Notes: generated from the sequence alone by a model not told the origin. DNA of 64,000 nt from Paenibacillus dendritiformis (GCF_945605565.1 NZ_OX216966.1:1-64000); one strand, 5' to 3'. Positions 8,535 through 18,360 are shown, counted from the first letter of the stretch. Made by a program: numbers and translations.

Positions 8535-10988
8535 TTGTCTACATATGGCTACGGGGCTAAAAAGTCCAAACAGAAAAACGACAAAATCCCACTTTATCGT
8601 GGGGGAATCAGCATTTTTCTGATTTTGTTTTTACTATGGGCACCGTTTCAATTTGGTTTGTTCAATGGACAGTCAGCATACTTCGAAAAACCGATATATT
8701 GGTCGATTCTTATAGCTTCTATTCTATCCTTTTTTACGATCGGATTTCTACTTCAATTCAAAAATCGCAGTAATCAAATAGATTTCCTATCTCTCATTGT
8801 ATTTTTACTGCCAATTTCTTATGGAGTTTCGTCACTTTTTGCAACTTCCAGTTACTTGGCTGTAAATGCGATATTCATTATGTTTGCGTACGCCGTATTT
8901 TTCGCTCTTTCCTATTATATATTGAATGATGGGAAATTAAATCGTTACATCCAAAGTACATTAACCGGAGCTGCCTATGCCACTGTATGGTTTGGTTTGA
9001 TGAACTGGCTGGGGAATGGAAAGTTCGCTGCAGCGTTGATTGGCTGGTTTTCACAAATTAATTCTGAAGGACTTTACCATCAAGCAATATGGGTGGATGC
9101 GAATGGGCCCCGTCTTGCATCGGTGTTCCAGTACCCCAATACATATGTTGCCTATCTGATGGCATTCTTGTTTATAGCCGTATTCTATTTAACTACACCC
9201 CGTAATACCTTTAGTCATGCGGTTCACGGTTTTATGCTGGTACCGATTATTCTATCTATTTTTCTAACCCTTTCTCGTAGCGGTCTGGTGCTGCTGCCAG
9301 TTGTATTTATTGTGGTTCTATTATTTATAAATCCGGCACGGCAGATTCTGTGGATTGTGCATCTGGCCATCAGCAGCGTGGCAACATTAGTTATTTTAAA
9401 TATAGTATCGGATATCGGCATTAAAGTACATCTGAACGAATCGGGCAGTTCCTCCTTGAAAGGATGGCTCTATATTATTGGAGCATCCGCTGCATGTGCC
9501 GTATTATGTTGGATTGTACAACGATTCTTTGCACCATGGTTGGAACGTAAATTGGAAGGCTTCTCAATGAAGAAGTGGGCCAATGCTATCCTTCCTGTAG
9601 GGGGAACCATCATTGCTGGAGTGCTGTTGATCTTTTTGCTAGGAACTGGCCTCAAAAATTTGCTGCCGGAAAGTATCTCTTCGCGTCTAAGTTCAATCAA
9701 CTTCCAACAGCACAGCGTGCTTGAGCGGATTACGTTCTATAAAGACTCTATGAAGCTGGTGGCAGACTATCCTGTCTTCGGTGCAGGCGGCGGCGCTTGG
9801 AGCGCATTGTATGAAAAGTACCAAAATAACCCGTATGAATCAGCCCAAGCTCACAGCTACTACATGCAGTATCTCGTTGAGACCGGATTTCTCGGCTTCA
9901 TTATATTAATTGCCTTTCTCGGAATAGTTTACTGGAAGTACGTTCAATCCTTCCGTAACGCGGAAGAGACGAAGCGGAATAGCTATTTCATGTATTTCAT
10001 TTTGGCGACAAGCATTTTGGTACATAGCGTGATGGATTTTAATATGAGCTATGTTTATATCGGGATTATCGTCTTTATTAGCTTGGGAGGTATGGCGGCA
10101 TCAATTTCAACGGACCCACTTAAGAAAATAAAGCCAAGTACATTCAAGACGGCTGCGGCAATTATTTACGGCATCGCTGGAATAATAATGTTCATCACTT
10201 CTCTATTATTTATTCAAGCATCCAGCTCTTATGCGAAAGCGAGAGCAGTCCTGAATGAAACGAGCAATTTTAATCAAACAATGGATTACTTAAATAAGGC
10301 TCTAAAAATACGGGGAACCGTGCCTGAATATGCTGAGTTGAAAGCTGCCTTGTTCCAACAAGTATACGCACAGCAAGGAGACGAAGCCTTTTTTGCTGAA
10401 GCGGAGCATACGTTGCAACAGGCGCTTGAAAAACAACCAGGAAACCGATTATTGCTATTACGGTTGATAGAGCTTTATAAGCAAAAGGGAATGGACTCGG
10501 AACTTTATAAGGTATACTCCGAAAATGCTGAGGGCTTCCCTTGGGATATGGAATGGTACGACAAGTACATGGATGCTACCTTGCGTCAAGGGATGATCGT
10601 TTATAATGAATCTCCAGAAAAGAAAAATGAATATATGGACGAGATTATTGAAGCCTTGCGCCACGTCGAACAAGGTGTAGAACATCTCAAAACTTTGCCG
10701 GAAGGGCAGCTTCAGGGACGAGAGTTCAAAGTGACGAGCTCGATGGCCATGAATGCTGGCCGGGCATATATTATGAAAGGCGAGCCTGGGCAGGGGGCGG
10801 AAGCAATGAAGCCTTACCTGAACGAGGACCTTTCTAATGCGGCTAACCGAAAGTTAGCCCGCTGGTATGTCGGAGCGACAATCCAAAACGGCCAAGTCGA
10901 TCAGACATGGTATGATAAGTTAATTAGTGTGGACCCTGAAGAAAAAGAGAAGGTTGAGCAAGTTGCTGGAATGAGATTTTTAAAGTAA
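8535..10988 (+). CDS. O-antigen ligase/polymerase-like membrane protein with TPR-like C-terminus
   Basis: An 817-residue polytopic protein. About ten to twelve membrane segments fill residues 20-560, with the Wzy/WaaL-type conserved stretch around residues 390-440 (HSVLERITFYKDS, FGAGGGAWSALYEKYQNNPYE, AQAHSYYMQYLVETGFLG). Residues about 570-817 are soluble helical repeats resembling TPRs. Proteins of this build polymerise or transfer lipid-linked glycans; in related Paenibacillus S-layer loci such a protein is thought to attach the glycan to protein. The start is TTG at 8535 with AGGAG 9 nt before. It is divergent from the exporter cluster. Its GC content rises along the gene, marking the right edge of the AT-rich island. 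Confidence 0.78.
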   Translation: MSTYGYGAKKSKQKNDKIPLYRGGISIFLILFLLWAPFQFGLFNGQSAYFEKPIYWSILIASILSFFTIGFLLQFKNRSNQIDFLSLIVFLLPISYGVSSLFATSSYLAVNAIFIMFAYAVFFALSYYILNDGKLNRYIQSTLTGAAYATVWFGLMNWLGNGKFAAALIGWFSQINSEGLYHQAIWVDANGPRLASVFQYPNTYVAYLMAFLFIAVFYLTTPRNTFSHAVHGFMLVPIILSIFLTLSRSGLVLLPVVFIVVLLFINPARQILWIVHLAISSVATLVILNIVSDIGIKVHLNESGSSSLKGWLYIIGASAACAVLCWIVQRFFAPWLERKLEGFSMKKWANAILPVGGTIIAGVLLIFLLGTGLKNLLPESISSRLSSINFQQHSVLERITFYKDSMKLVADYPVFGAGGGAWSALYEKYQNNPYESAQAHSYYMQYLVETGFLGFIILIAFLGIVYWKYVQSFRNAEETKRNSYFMYFILATSILVHSVMDFNMSYVYIGIIVFISLGGMAASISTDPLKKIKPSTFKTAAAIIYGIAGIIMFITSLLFIQASSSYAKARAVLNETSNFNQTMDYLNKALKIRGTVPEYAELKAALFQQVYAQQGDEAFFAEAEHTLQQALEKQPGNRLLLLRLIELYKQKGMDSELYKVYSENAEGFPWDMEWYDKYMDATLRQGMIVYNESPEKKNEYMDEIIEALRHVEQGVEHLKTLPEGQLQGREFKVTSSMAMNAGRAYIMKGEPGQGAEAMKPYLNEDLSNAANRKLARWYVGATIQNGQVDQTWYDKLISVDPEEKEKVEQVAGMRFLK

Positions 10989-10997
10989 TTAATAAAG

Positions 10998-11046
10998 AAG
11001 GGGTTGTCCCTTTGTCACGCTAGATGACTTGTGGGCAACCCCCTTT
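10998..11046. terminator. bidirectional terminator
   Basis: The arms AAGGGGTTGTCCC and GGGCAACCCCCTT enclose a 22-nt loop and are followed by T residues on the plus strand. The hairpin lies between the convergent ligase-like gene and galU. Confidence 0.75.
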
Positions 11047-11049
11047 CTA

Positions 11050-11946
11050 TTACCTGAGAACATTTAGTTCTTGTTCTTCATACTGTTTAATAATATTTTT
11101 TAAGTAACGAAGTAAATCATCTTTTAATTCTGGACGCTGCATAGCATAGTGCAAGTTCGTCTTAATGAACCCAAATTTCTCCCCCACATCATGACGATGT
11201 CCGTCGAAATGGTACGCTAGTACTTCCTCTTCTCTGCATAAGTCTGCAATGGCGTCCGTAAGCTGAATCTCCCCGTTTACCCCTTCTTCCTGCCTTTCTA
11301 ACAATTCGAATATCCGTGGGGACAAAACATAACGGCCCATGATCGCCCAGTTCGATGGCGCTTGGTCCCTGGATGGCTTTTCAACGAGTTCTTTTGCTCG
11401 GAGCAGTCGTCCATTCATCTGTTCTCCCGCAACGACTCCATAACGAGACACTTCTTCCCATTGAACAGGCTGTACCCCCACAATGGAAGCTTCATGCTTT
11501 TCGTAAATATCTATCATTTGTTTTAAGCAAGGGGTATCTGCTTCCACGATATCATCCCCCAGCAAAACGGCAAAGGGTTCGTTACCAATAAACTTTCTGG
11601 CACACCAGATAGCATGGCCGAGTCCACGAGGTTCTTTTTGCCTTATGTAATGTATATCTGCCAATTCCGACGACTTCTGTACTTCATTTAACAATGTCAG
11701 CTTAGCGCTTTCACGCAGCTTGTACTCCAGTTCGAATACGTTATCGAAATGATCTTCGATAGCCCGCTTGCTCTTTCCTGTCACAATAATAATATCTTCA
11801 ATGCCAGATGCTGCTGCTTCTTCGACAATGTACTGAATTGTAGGTTTGTCTACAATTGGAAGCATTTCTTTAGGCATTGCTTTTGTCGCTGGCAGGAAGC
11901 GAGTGCCAAGCCCTGCAGCAGGGATAATTGCCTTTCTGACTTTCAT
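11050..11946 (-). CDS. galU: UTP-glucose-1-phosphate uridylyltransferase
   Basis: Makes UDP-glucose from UTP and glucose-1-phosphate, the precursor for surface glycans, glycolipid and teichoic acid. The nucleotidyltransferase signature [25 protein letters not shown] starts at residue 5, with later landmarks [15 protein letters not shown] and [16 protein letters not shown]. Using ATG 11946 (GGAGAGG upstream) gives 298 residues, the usual length for GalU/GtaB; an upstream in-frame start reaches 11994. It is a stand-alone minus-strand gene next to the glycan island, so it likely supplies that pathway as well as housekeeping needs. Confidence 0.95.
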   Translation of the reverse strand: MKVRKAIIPAAGLGTRFLPATKAMPKEMLPIVDKPTIQYIVEEAAASGIEDIIIVTGKSKRAIEDHFDNVFELEYKLRESAKLTLLNEVQKSSELADIHYIRQKEPRGLGHAIWCARKFIGNEPFAVLLGDDIVEADTPCLKQMIDIYEKHEASIVGVQPVQWEEVSRYGVVAGEQMNGRLLRAKELVEKPSRDQAPSNWAIMGRYVLSPRIFELLERQEEGVNGEIQLTDAIADLCREEEVLAYHFDGHRHDVGEKFGFIKTNLHYAMQRPELKDDLLRYLKNIIKQYEEQELNVLR

Positions 11947-12055
11947 AGACGTATTCCTCTCCTTCACCGTTCTCTTAAAATCATCGGTTTTCATTACTGA
12001 TTATTATACAGGAAAGAGGGACTATTTGCCGGAATTCGGGGAAAATCCGACAAAA

Positions 12056-12096
12056 CAAAAAACAGGAGCCTCCTTTTTATCAAAAGAAGGCCCTGT
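12056..12096 (-). terminator. Rho-independent terminator of the U32 gene
   Basis: Read on the minus strand, ACAGGGCCTTCTTTT pairs almost perfectly with AAAAGGAGGCTCCTGT and runs into a T-rich tail. It starts 17 nt after the U32 stop codon. Confidence 0.85.
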
Positions 12097-12112
12097 CCAA
12101 ATACGAATTACC

Positions 12113-14704
12113 TCACTTCACCAACTGCCCGCGCGTCACGCCGAGCTGGTTCGTCGCCTTCAACGTGCGCCATACTTCGGTGCCGCTGATCTCGGCACGG
12201 AGAGCGCGTCCGTACAGGTCGATAACTTGATGAACCTGTTCTGGCGTTTCCTCCAGGAATTCGACGCGGTAGCTGCCTACTCCCAAGTCGAGGAAGTGGG
12301 TAATGTACTCGGCTCCGGACTGCTCAATGGCGTTGTAGACCGTATTGCGGCAGCCCTCATCCACCCGGACCGGGTGGGACATGCCGATGCGGTCGCGCAG
12401 GGAGACGCGGTGCTCCTCGCACGGACGGCCGCAGTTCGTGTAATCTGTTCCTTCGCTAAGGAAGGTACAGTAGACGCAGTGCTCGGTATGGAACATCGGC
12501 AAATGCTGATGAATAACGATCTCAAGCAAAGAGGTGTCGCTATGTCGAAGCATATCGACCATCTGCTGAATGTTCAGGTCATAGGACGGCGTGATGCAAT
12601 CCAGACCCGAGGCGGCGAACAGTTCCACCGCCTTATGGTTGGCGACGTTCAATGAGAAGTCGCCAATGAGCTGCGGGAAGGCTTCGCCCCGCTCGGCGGC
12701 TTCGGCCTTCGCCTGCATGTAGAACTGCAGCGCGCCAGTATTGCGGACAAGCACCGCGTCCGGCTTCAGCTTCAGGATGTTGCGGTGGTAGCCATTTTCG
12801 CCGGGCATATGGATACGCGGCGTGACGAGCGCGATCGGCTTGCCGGCAGCGCGGCACGCCTCGATGGCGGCCGGGAACTGCTTGATGAACTCGAAGTCGG
12901 CGTAGATGAGTTCCGCCTCCGTGTTCACGGCCGCCTCCACTTGCGCGAGCGAACGGCACAGCGCCGTCAGCCGCGCGTGGCCCGGCTCCACCGCCGTGTG
13001 CTCCCGCACCGCACCGCCGTAGACGTCGACGTCGCGGTGCTCGTATACCGGCGGCTTCGGCCGCTCGCCCGCGAGCAGTTCCACCGCCCGGCGGCGGACC
13101 GCATTCAGCTCTCGCATCGGCACGATGATGTCGCCTTCCAGGGCGACGTCCAGCCGCTCGAGCTGATACACCGTTCCGCCAAGGCGGCCGAACTGCTCCT
13201 CCAGAAGCGCCTGATCCATCGGGCGCTTCTGGGCCGCTTCCAGCGCCAGCTCCGAATCCACCTGTACCGTCGTGCCCTTCGGCACGTCGGTCCACCAGGT
13301 GCGGAGCGGCTCGCCGGCGCGGCCTTCCACGCGCACATGCACGGGGAACACGCGATACGGCTTCTCCGTCTCGAACGTGGCCCGCATGCGCTTGTCCAGG
13401 GCCGGATCGCTCGTCTTCCAAATGCGGTCGCCAACCTTCACCCGCCGCAGGTCAACATCGTGGCGTCCCGGCACGATATCGACCTGCCAGCCTTCCTGCG
13501 CCTCGCCGTCCAGCTTGACGCCTTTGCGGCGCAGGTCGTACACGCGGCCGCCCTCCTCCTTCTTCGTCGGGTCGCCCGCGTCGAAGCCAATCCCGTCGCC
13601 GCGCTTCAGCGGCGCCTCCAGCTTGCACACGACCCCGTCGCGCAGCACCTGCTCGACGCGGCCGAGATAGACGCCGCGGCTCTTCGGGAACGTGCCGTCC
13701 ACGAGCTGCTTGTTGTTCGTTCCCTTCAGGAAGCCGTGCGTGAAGCCGCGCGAGAAGCTCTGCTGCAGCTCGCGCACCTCTTCCTTCGTCGGTCCCGTCC
13801 AGCGGCCATCGAAATAATCATCAATCGCCTTCCGGTACTTGCTGACCACATTCGCCACATATTCCGGCTGCTTCATGCGGCCCTCGATTTTGAACGACGT
13901 CACGCCCGCTTCAATCAACTCCGGCACGAGATCCAGCGCCGCCAGATCCTTCGGCGACAGCAAATACGTCACATCGCCCATCGGCTGATGCTCCCCGTCG
14001 ACCATCATGTCATACGGCAGGCGGCACGCCTGCGCGCATTCCCCGCGGTTCGCGGAGCGCCCGCCCCACATTTCCGAGGTAAGGCATTGTCCGGAATACG
14101 ACACGCACAAAGCGCCGTGCACGAACACCTCCATCGGAAGCTGCGCCTCGGCCCCGATCTTCTGAATCTGCTTCAGATTGTTCTCGCGCCCAAGCACGAC
14201 CCGCTCCAGTCCGTACGGCTTCGTGAACGAAGCTGCCTCCGGCGATGTAATCGTCATCTGCGTCGAGCCGTGAATCGGGAAATCCGGCGAAATCTCGCGA
14301 ATCAGCTTCACCAGGCCCAGATCCTGCACGATGACCGCATCGACCCCGGCCGTGACGCACGCATCGATCAGCTCCTTCGCGTCCGCCAGCTCATTTTCAA
14401 ATACAAGAATATTGAACGTCAAAAATCCCTTCACGCCATAGCTATGCAAAAACGCCATAATCTCCGGCAGCTCGTCCATCTGGAAATTGTTCGCGCGTGC
14501 CCGCGCATTGAACTTCTCCACGCCGAAAAAGATAGCGTCCGCCCCATTCGCCACCGCCGCCCGCATGCAATCCCAATCGCCCGCAGGCGCCAGCAGCTCA
14601 ATATCTTCACGCCGCAGATTCCGGGGCGCCATGCCCGCTTCCTGCATCGCAGCCTTCACGACATCTACGGCTTGTCTATCGTTATGTTGCTTGATCGTCG
14701 TCAT
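12113..14704 (-). CDS. U32 family protein (RlhA-like, long form)
   Basis: 863 residues, the long form of the U32 'peptidase/collagenase' family. Members of this size, such as E. coli RlhA, act in prephenate-dependent RNA hydroxylation (5-hydroxycytidine in 23S rRNA), while others hydroxylate tRNA. The N-terminal U32 domain has ELLAPAGDWDCMRAAVANGAD and HGALCVSYSGQC, plus the cysteine set ECAQACRLPYD; IEGRMKQPEYVANVV follows. A middle DUF3656-like beta region and a second Cys-containing domain (HCVYCTFLSEGTDYTNCGRPC) complete it. These cysteines probably hold an Fe-S cluster. ATG 14704 is preferred. GC-rich codon use contrasts with the glycan island. The RNA target cannot be told from the sequence. 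Confidence 0.8.
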   Translation of the reverse strand: MTTIKQHNDRQAVDVVKAAMQEAGMAPRNLRREDIELLAPAGDWDCMRAAVANGADAIFFGVEKFNARARANNFQMDELPEIMAFLHSYGVKGFLTFNILVFENELADAKELIDACVTAGVDAVIVQDLGLVKLIREISPDFPIHGSTQMTITSPEAASFTKPYGLERVVLGRENNLKQIQKIGAEAQLPMEVFVHGALCVSYSGQCLTSEMWGGRSANRGECAQACRLPYDMMVDGEHQPMGDVTYLLSPKDLAALDLVPELIEAGVTSFKIEGRMKQPEYVANVVSKYRKAIDDYFDGRWTGPTKEEVRELQQSFSRGFTHGFLKGTNNKQLVDGTFPKSRGVYLGRVEQVLRDGVVCKLEAPLKRGDGIGFDAGDPTKKEEGGRVYDLRRKGVKLDGEAQEGWQVDIVPGRHDVDLRRVKVGDRIWKTSDPALDKRMRATFETEKPYRVFPVHVRVEGRAGEPLRTWWTDVPKGTTVQVDSELALEAAQKRPMDQALLEEQFGRLGGTVYQLERLDVALEGDIIVPMRELNAVRRRAVELLAGERPKPPVYEHRDVDVYGGAVREHTAVEPGHARLTALCRSLAQVEAAVNTEAELIYADFEFIKQFPAAIEACRAAGKPIALVTPRIHMPGENGYHRNILKLKPDAVLVRNTGALQFYMQAKAEAAERGEAFPQLIGDFSLNVANHKAVELFAASGLDCITPSYDLNIQQMVDMLRHSDTSLLEIVIHQHLPMFHTEHCVYCTFLSEGTDYTNCGRPCEEHRVSLRDRIGMSHPVRVDEGCRNTVYNAIEQSGAEYITHFLDLGVGSYRVEFLEETPEQVHQVIDLYGRALRAEISGTEVWRTLKATNQLGVTRGQLVK

Positions 14705-14719
14705 TACGTTGACCCCCAA

Positions 14720-15590
14720 CTTGAATTCTTCAACTCTGCCTACTACTCAACAAGGCCAGACATCGAAGATGCCTTACATAGTATAGCGGTCTTTCGGCCA
14801 AAACTCCAGTAGCGGCGATATCTTCCTCCCCTGCGATTTGCACCATGTCTAGCAGCGATCCAAGCCCCTCTATCTGCCTTCTCCCGCTCCCTCTCCCATC
14901 GCTCAGACAAACGACGTGCCTCCCGCACAACAGCTCCTGGATTACATCCTGTTTCTATGTCTCCCGAACCATCTGTCCCTGCCTTCATATAAAATCAATA
15001 GAACACTCTTCTCCTGCCAAGCCGCAGCAATGAACAACCGATAGGGGGACTTTTCTTCCTGAGGGACGGGGAGTTTGGTTAAAAGAACTCGAATACCTAT
15101 ATCCATTCTGCCCTCCCTGTCCAGAAAATAGAGCAGCCAGCCTCTTCTACCACGTCTCAAAAACTACAGCTGCGTTCTATCTCGGCCTTAAACATTTAGC
15201 AGCAGGCTTTATATACATCCTCGTTCCCTGACCCGATGGGAGAATGGAGAAAAGAAGCACGCTGCACCTGTTCATCACCGTTGCCTGTATCGCAAAAGCG
15301 TTCATTCCCCACTGCCTCCCTGAACCGATGGGATATTGATGCTAAGAGCACAACACTCCCCCAAAAATCCCAACAGCCAGCAACTACAGAGCGCTACTTC
15401 TCAACCCTCCTCATCCCTTACAACTCCTTAGCCTGCGCCTATCCCGACTCCGTCTGCACTCCCGCTCTAGGCAACGCTCCTCCGCAGCATCGATGCCGGT
15501 ACCCCACAACAACGCTACCCTGCGACAATCCCTGTCCCCACATACAAAAAGACGCCATGCCCCACGGCACAGCATCTTTGCTTCCTATTA
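14720..15590. other. long stretch with no recognisable gene
   Basis: About 870 bp upstream of the U32 gene. The plus strand is strikingly C/T-rich and the open frames in it are short, Arg/Pro/Ser-rich and unlike proteins. The part next to 14720 must hold the U32 promoter. No tRNA, riboswitch core or convincing terminator was seen. Confidence 0.5.
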
Positions 15591-15731
15591 TTATGGTTTG
15601 GTGAACCGGAACGAGTCCAGGACCTTTTCGAACTATTCCACCATTTCTGGTGTGCGGGATACGTCGTACAGAACCGACAGGGCCAATACCCCGCAGCACA
15701 GCCCCTTCGCCCTGGCATGGTCTGCTTTCAT
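15591..15731 (-). pseudogene. remnant of a short membrane protein, interrupted by an amber codon
   Basis: From an ATG at 15731 the minus strand reads 32 residues (a hydrophobic GVLALSVLYDVSR core followed by TPEMVE), then TAG at 15633-15635, then FEKVLDSFRFTKP before stops at 15591. The residues on both sides of the TAG look protein-like, whereas the other two frames are Arg/Cys-rich. A CAG or AAG to TAG change would explain it. The family is not recognised and the ribosome binding site is weak. Confidence 0.35.
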
Positions 15732-15787
15732 TCTCTTCTCTTTATGGCAAAAAACTTCTTCCTCGCCACCTCACCGCCCAAACGGCG

Positions 15788-15824
15788 AAAAAAAAGGCCC
15801 TTTGATGATCTACATCAAAGAGCC
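15788..15824 (-). terminator. terminator of the small membrane protein gene
   Basis: On the minus strand AGGCTCTTTGATG pairs with CATCAAAGGGCCT (one wobble) and is followed by a run of eight T. It lies about 75 nt after the small gene's stop. Confidence 0.85.
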
Positions 15825-15899
15825 TGTCTGTTCGCTGTTCGTATGTGTGCGGAGCTCGGAATCCCCATTGAAACCGCTTAACTATTATGTAGCTGTATG

Positions 15900-16103
15900 T
15901 TACCAACCAGAAATCATCTTCACGTCTGCAATCAAAAAGACAATCAAGCTGACTACAGCAAATCCAATCGCAAACTTATTGCGCGGACGCTGCTTAATTT
16001 GACGGAATACCGCCCAAATCAAGATTAATGTGAACACAATCATGAAGATGTCAAAAAATTGAAACAGACTCTCAGTCTGCTCTGCTCCTTCGGCCAGAAA
16101 CAT
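15900..16103 (-). CDS. small two-helix membrane protein (DUF2759-like)
   Basis: A 67-residue protein with two hydrophobic helices (DIFMIVFTLILIWAVF and FAIGFAVVSLIVFLIADV) separated by a basic loop, RQIKQRPRNK. The size and layout resemble the DUF2759 family of small Bacillales membrane proteins, whose function is unknown. The ATG at 16103 has a near-perfect GGGAGGT 6 nt upstream, which decides the start; a longer frame to 16175 lacks this. It has its own strong terminator, so it is monocistronic. Confidence 0.75.
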   Translation of the reverse strand: MFLAEGAEQTESLFQFFDIFMIVFTLILIWAVFRQIKQRPRNKFAIGFAVVSLIVFLIADVKMISGW

Positions 16104-16341
16104 GGTGCGACCTCCCTCTACACGCGCATTTTGCCTATCTTCCCTTATGTTATATTTACCCAGCATGAGTTGCAATACTTCTCCTCTATATTTAACAAGA
16201 TTGTCACGAATTTTTCAAGTTTTCTGGTCCGAATGCTATTTACAGATGAACCATGTCATAGCTAACATTCTCGCTCGCCAATTATAACCAATTCAAATGG
16301 GATTCATTAGAAAAAGTAATTCCTGTTTTTTGCTGTTTTTA

Positions 16342-16370
16342 TTGTCGCTCCCCAGGAAATGTGGTACGAT
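16342..16370 (+). promoter_or_regulatory. promoter of the sulfite/nitrite reductase gene
   Basis: TTGTCG and TACGAT are separated by 17 nt, a good SigA-type match. The start codon of the reductase is 64 nt further on. The rest of 16104-16434 shows no other gene. Confidence 0.55.
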
Positions 16371-16434
16371 GTCACCAATTAATTCACACTATTTATATCG
16401 GAATTATTAAATTTATAGGGCGGGGGATAGCATA

Positions 16435-18063
16435 ATGGCGTACGAACCGGTATGGATGAAGGACCCTTCGAAGTTGAACAAGTTTGAATTTATTAAGATG
16501 GAAAAGGACGGGCTGGACGTGATCCGCGACATCATTGAGACCTATGCCGAGCAGGGCTATGAGTCCATACCGGAGGATGACAAAAACCGGTTTAAATGGG
16601 CCGGCGTCTACGAGCAAAAGCCGAAGGACGGCCATTTCATGATGCGCATCCGCATCCCTTCCGGCATATTGCAGACGGCTCAAGCCCGGACCTTGGCGGA
16701 GATCGCCAGACTGTACGGACGCGGTCTGATCGATGTGACGACGCGCCAGGCCGTACAGTACCATTGGCTGCGCGTCGAGCATCTGCCGGACATTTTCAAG
16801 CGGCTGGAAGCCGTCGGCTTGTACTCCTATGAAGCTTGCGGCGACTGCCCGAGGACAATCGTCGGCAACCCGCTTGCAGGCATTGACCCGGATGAGCTGA
16901 TGGACACGACCCAATTAGTTAATGAGGTGAATGATTTCTTCCTGCTGAACCGGGATTTCTCGAACCTGCCGCGCAAATACAAAATGTCCATTTCATCCAA
17001 CATCTATAATAACGCGCATGCGGAAATTAACGACCTCGCCTTCACCCCGGCCGCGAAGCAGATCGATGGAGAGGAAGTCATCGGCTTCCACGCCTGGGTC
17101 GGCGGCGGATTGTCGGCGAAGCCGTATTTGACGCAGCAGCTCGACCTGTTCGTCCGCCCGGAAGAGGTGCTCAAGGTAGCCATCGGCGTCACGACGTTGT
17201 TCCGCGATTACGGGTTCCGCGAGAAGCGTCACCAAGCCCGCCTGAAATTCCTGATCGCGGCTTGGGGAATCGAAAAATTCCAAGCTCATCTGGAGGAATT
17301 GATCGGCAAGTTGCCTTCCCGGGGGGAAGACCGGATTGCCGGCTGGCAAGCCGCTTATTTCGATGGCGTCCACCCGCAGAAGCAGCCGGGGCTTCACTAC
17401 ATCGGCCTGAATGTCCCCGTCGGCCGGCTTGACGCCGATGAGTTCGAGGAGCTGGCGGACGCTGCGGAACGGTATGGCGACGGCACGCTACGCACGACGA
17501 TGTCGCAGAACATCATCCTGACCGGCATTCCGGAGCAGTCGCTGGACACGGTGCTGGCGCTGCCGGTGCTCGAGCGCCTGACACCGTATCCGCGGCCGTT
17601 CATGAGCCGCACCGTCTCCTGCACGGGCAACGAGTTCTGCAACCTGGCCATCGTCGAGACGAAGGAACGGGCCCGTCGCGTAGCCCAATACCTGGACGAT
17701 AATGTTGGCGATTTGAACGAAAAGGTGCGGATTCATTTCATCGGCTGCCCGAACTCCTGCGGCCAGAAGCATGTCGCCGACATCGGCCTGCAAGGCTCGC
17801 TCATCAAGACCGAGCAGGGCATGGTCGACGCCTTCGACATCGCCGTCGGCGGCATCCTCGGTCCGGGCGCCCGCTTCAACACGGCGCTCAAGGGCCGGGT
17901 CCGGGGCGACGACGTGCCTTACGTCCTGGAGCAGCTCCTCCGCTTCTACAAAGAGGAGCGGAACGGGCAGGAATCGTTCCACGCCTTCTTCCTCCGCGTC
18001 GGCGCGGAAGCCTTCCAGGCGAAGCTGACGGAGGTGCTCGCTTCCCCCGCACTCACGTCGTAA
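16435..18063 (+). CDS. ferredoxin-type sulfite/nitrite reductase
   Basis: A siroheme and [4Fe-4S] enzyme for six-electron reduction of sulfite to sulfide or nitrite to ammonia, cytoplasmic. 542 residues in two symmetric halves: the first has GVYEQKPKDGHFMMRIRIPSG, and the cluster/siroheme Cys residues are SCTGNEFCNLAI (C-x5-C, about residue 398-404) and GCPNSCGQKHVAD (C-x3-C, about 439-443), all present. These features fit the single-subunit NirA/Sir family; sulfite and nitrite reductases of this family cannot be separated safely by eye. It is monocistronic, with its own promoter and no assimilatory sulfate or nitrate genes beside it. Confidence 0.88.
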   Translation: MAYEPVWMKDPSKLNKFEFIKMEKDGLDVIRDIIETYAEQGYESIPEDDKNRFKWAGVYEQKPKDGHFMMRIRIPSGILQTAQARTLAEIARLYGRGLIDVTTRQAVQYHWLRVEHLPDIFKRLEAVGLYSYEACGDCPRTIVGNPLAGIDPDELMDTTQLVNEVNDFFLLNRDFSNLPRKYKMSISSNIYNNAHAEINDLAFTPAAKQIDGEEVIGFHAWVGGGLSAKPYLTQQLDLFVRPEEVLKVAIGVTTLFRDYGFREKRHQARLKFLIAAWGIEKFQAHLEELIGKLPSRGEDRIAGWQAAYFDGVHPQKQPGLHYIGLNVPVGRLDADEFEELADAAERYGDGTLRTTMSQNIILTGIPEQSLDTVLALPVLERLTPYPRPFMSRTVSCTGNEFCNLAIVETKERARRVAQYLDDNVGDLNEKVRIHFIGCPNSCGQKHVADIGLQGSLIKTEQGMVDAFDIAVGGILGPGARFNTALKGRVRGDDVPYVLEQLLRFYKEERNGQESFHAFFLRVGAEAFQAKLTEVLASPALTS

Positions 18064-18176
18064 CGGCCAAGCCCGGGAAAGGGCGGCAATTGTTGCAGTC
18101 CATCTTCCTATTTATTTTTATCTATGGTATTATTTTTATAGCGATATGTTTATTTGGAACAGCGCATGAATACACT

Positions 18177-18212
18177 AAAAAAGACCGCAGATGCTGGAAC
18201 ATCTACGGTCTT
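18177..18212 (-). terminator. minus-strand terminator downstream of the mini-ORF
   Basis: Minus-strand arms AAGACCGTAGATG and CATCTGCGGTCTT (one mismatch) run into TTTTTT. It would end transcripts coming from the mini-ORF at 18342. Confidence 0.7.
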
Positions 18213-18252
18213 GCAATAGATTGCCTGTTAGGCAGTCGACCATGATTCAGAG

Positions 18253-18290
18253 AGTAGACCTCCAGGCCGACAAGCTCAGGGAGGTCTACT
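18253..18290. repeat. perfect 11-bp inverted repeat overlapping the mini-ORF stop
   Basis: AGTAGACCTCC at 18253-18263 is exactly complementary to GGAGGTCTACT at 18280-18290. The right arm includes the stop codon of the holin-like mini-ORF. A 3' stem of this kind is typical of toxin mRNAs in type I toxin-antitoxin pairs. Confidence 0.6.
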
Positions 18291-18342
18291 TCTTGTTAGA
18301 GAAGGACAGCAGCGCAATCACGAACAATCCGAATGCAATCAT
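18286..18342 (-). CDS. possible holin-like type I toxin peptide (Hol_Tox-like), perhaps decayed
   Basis: An 18-codon ORF reads MIAFGLFVIALLSFSNKK: one hydrophobic helix followed by a basic tail. This resembles the core of the short 'putative holin-like toxin' peptides of Bacillales (related to Fst/TxpA). Known members usually have about ten more residues before the MIAFG core. Here a TAG sits directly before the ATG, and a GAGGGGG ribosome-binding-like site lies about 20 nt upstream, so the 5' part may be lost. Strong hairpins on both sides support an RNA-regulated module. Expression is unproven. Confidence 0.4.
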   Translation of the reverse strand: MIAFGLFVIALLSFSNKK

Positions 18343-18360
18343 CTACATTACACAACAACA

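Noticed and set aside
12785..14812. A 675-codon plus-strand frame opposite the U32 gene
   Set aside because: It is the mirror of a GC-rich real gene; its translation is Arg/His/Leu-rich without domains, while the minus strand shows a full U32 protein.
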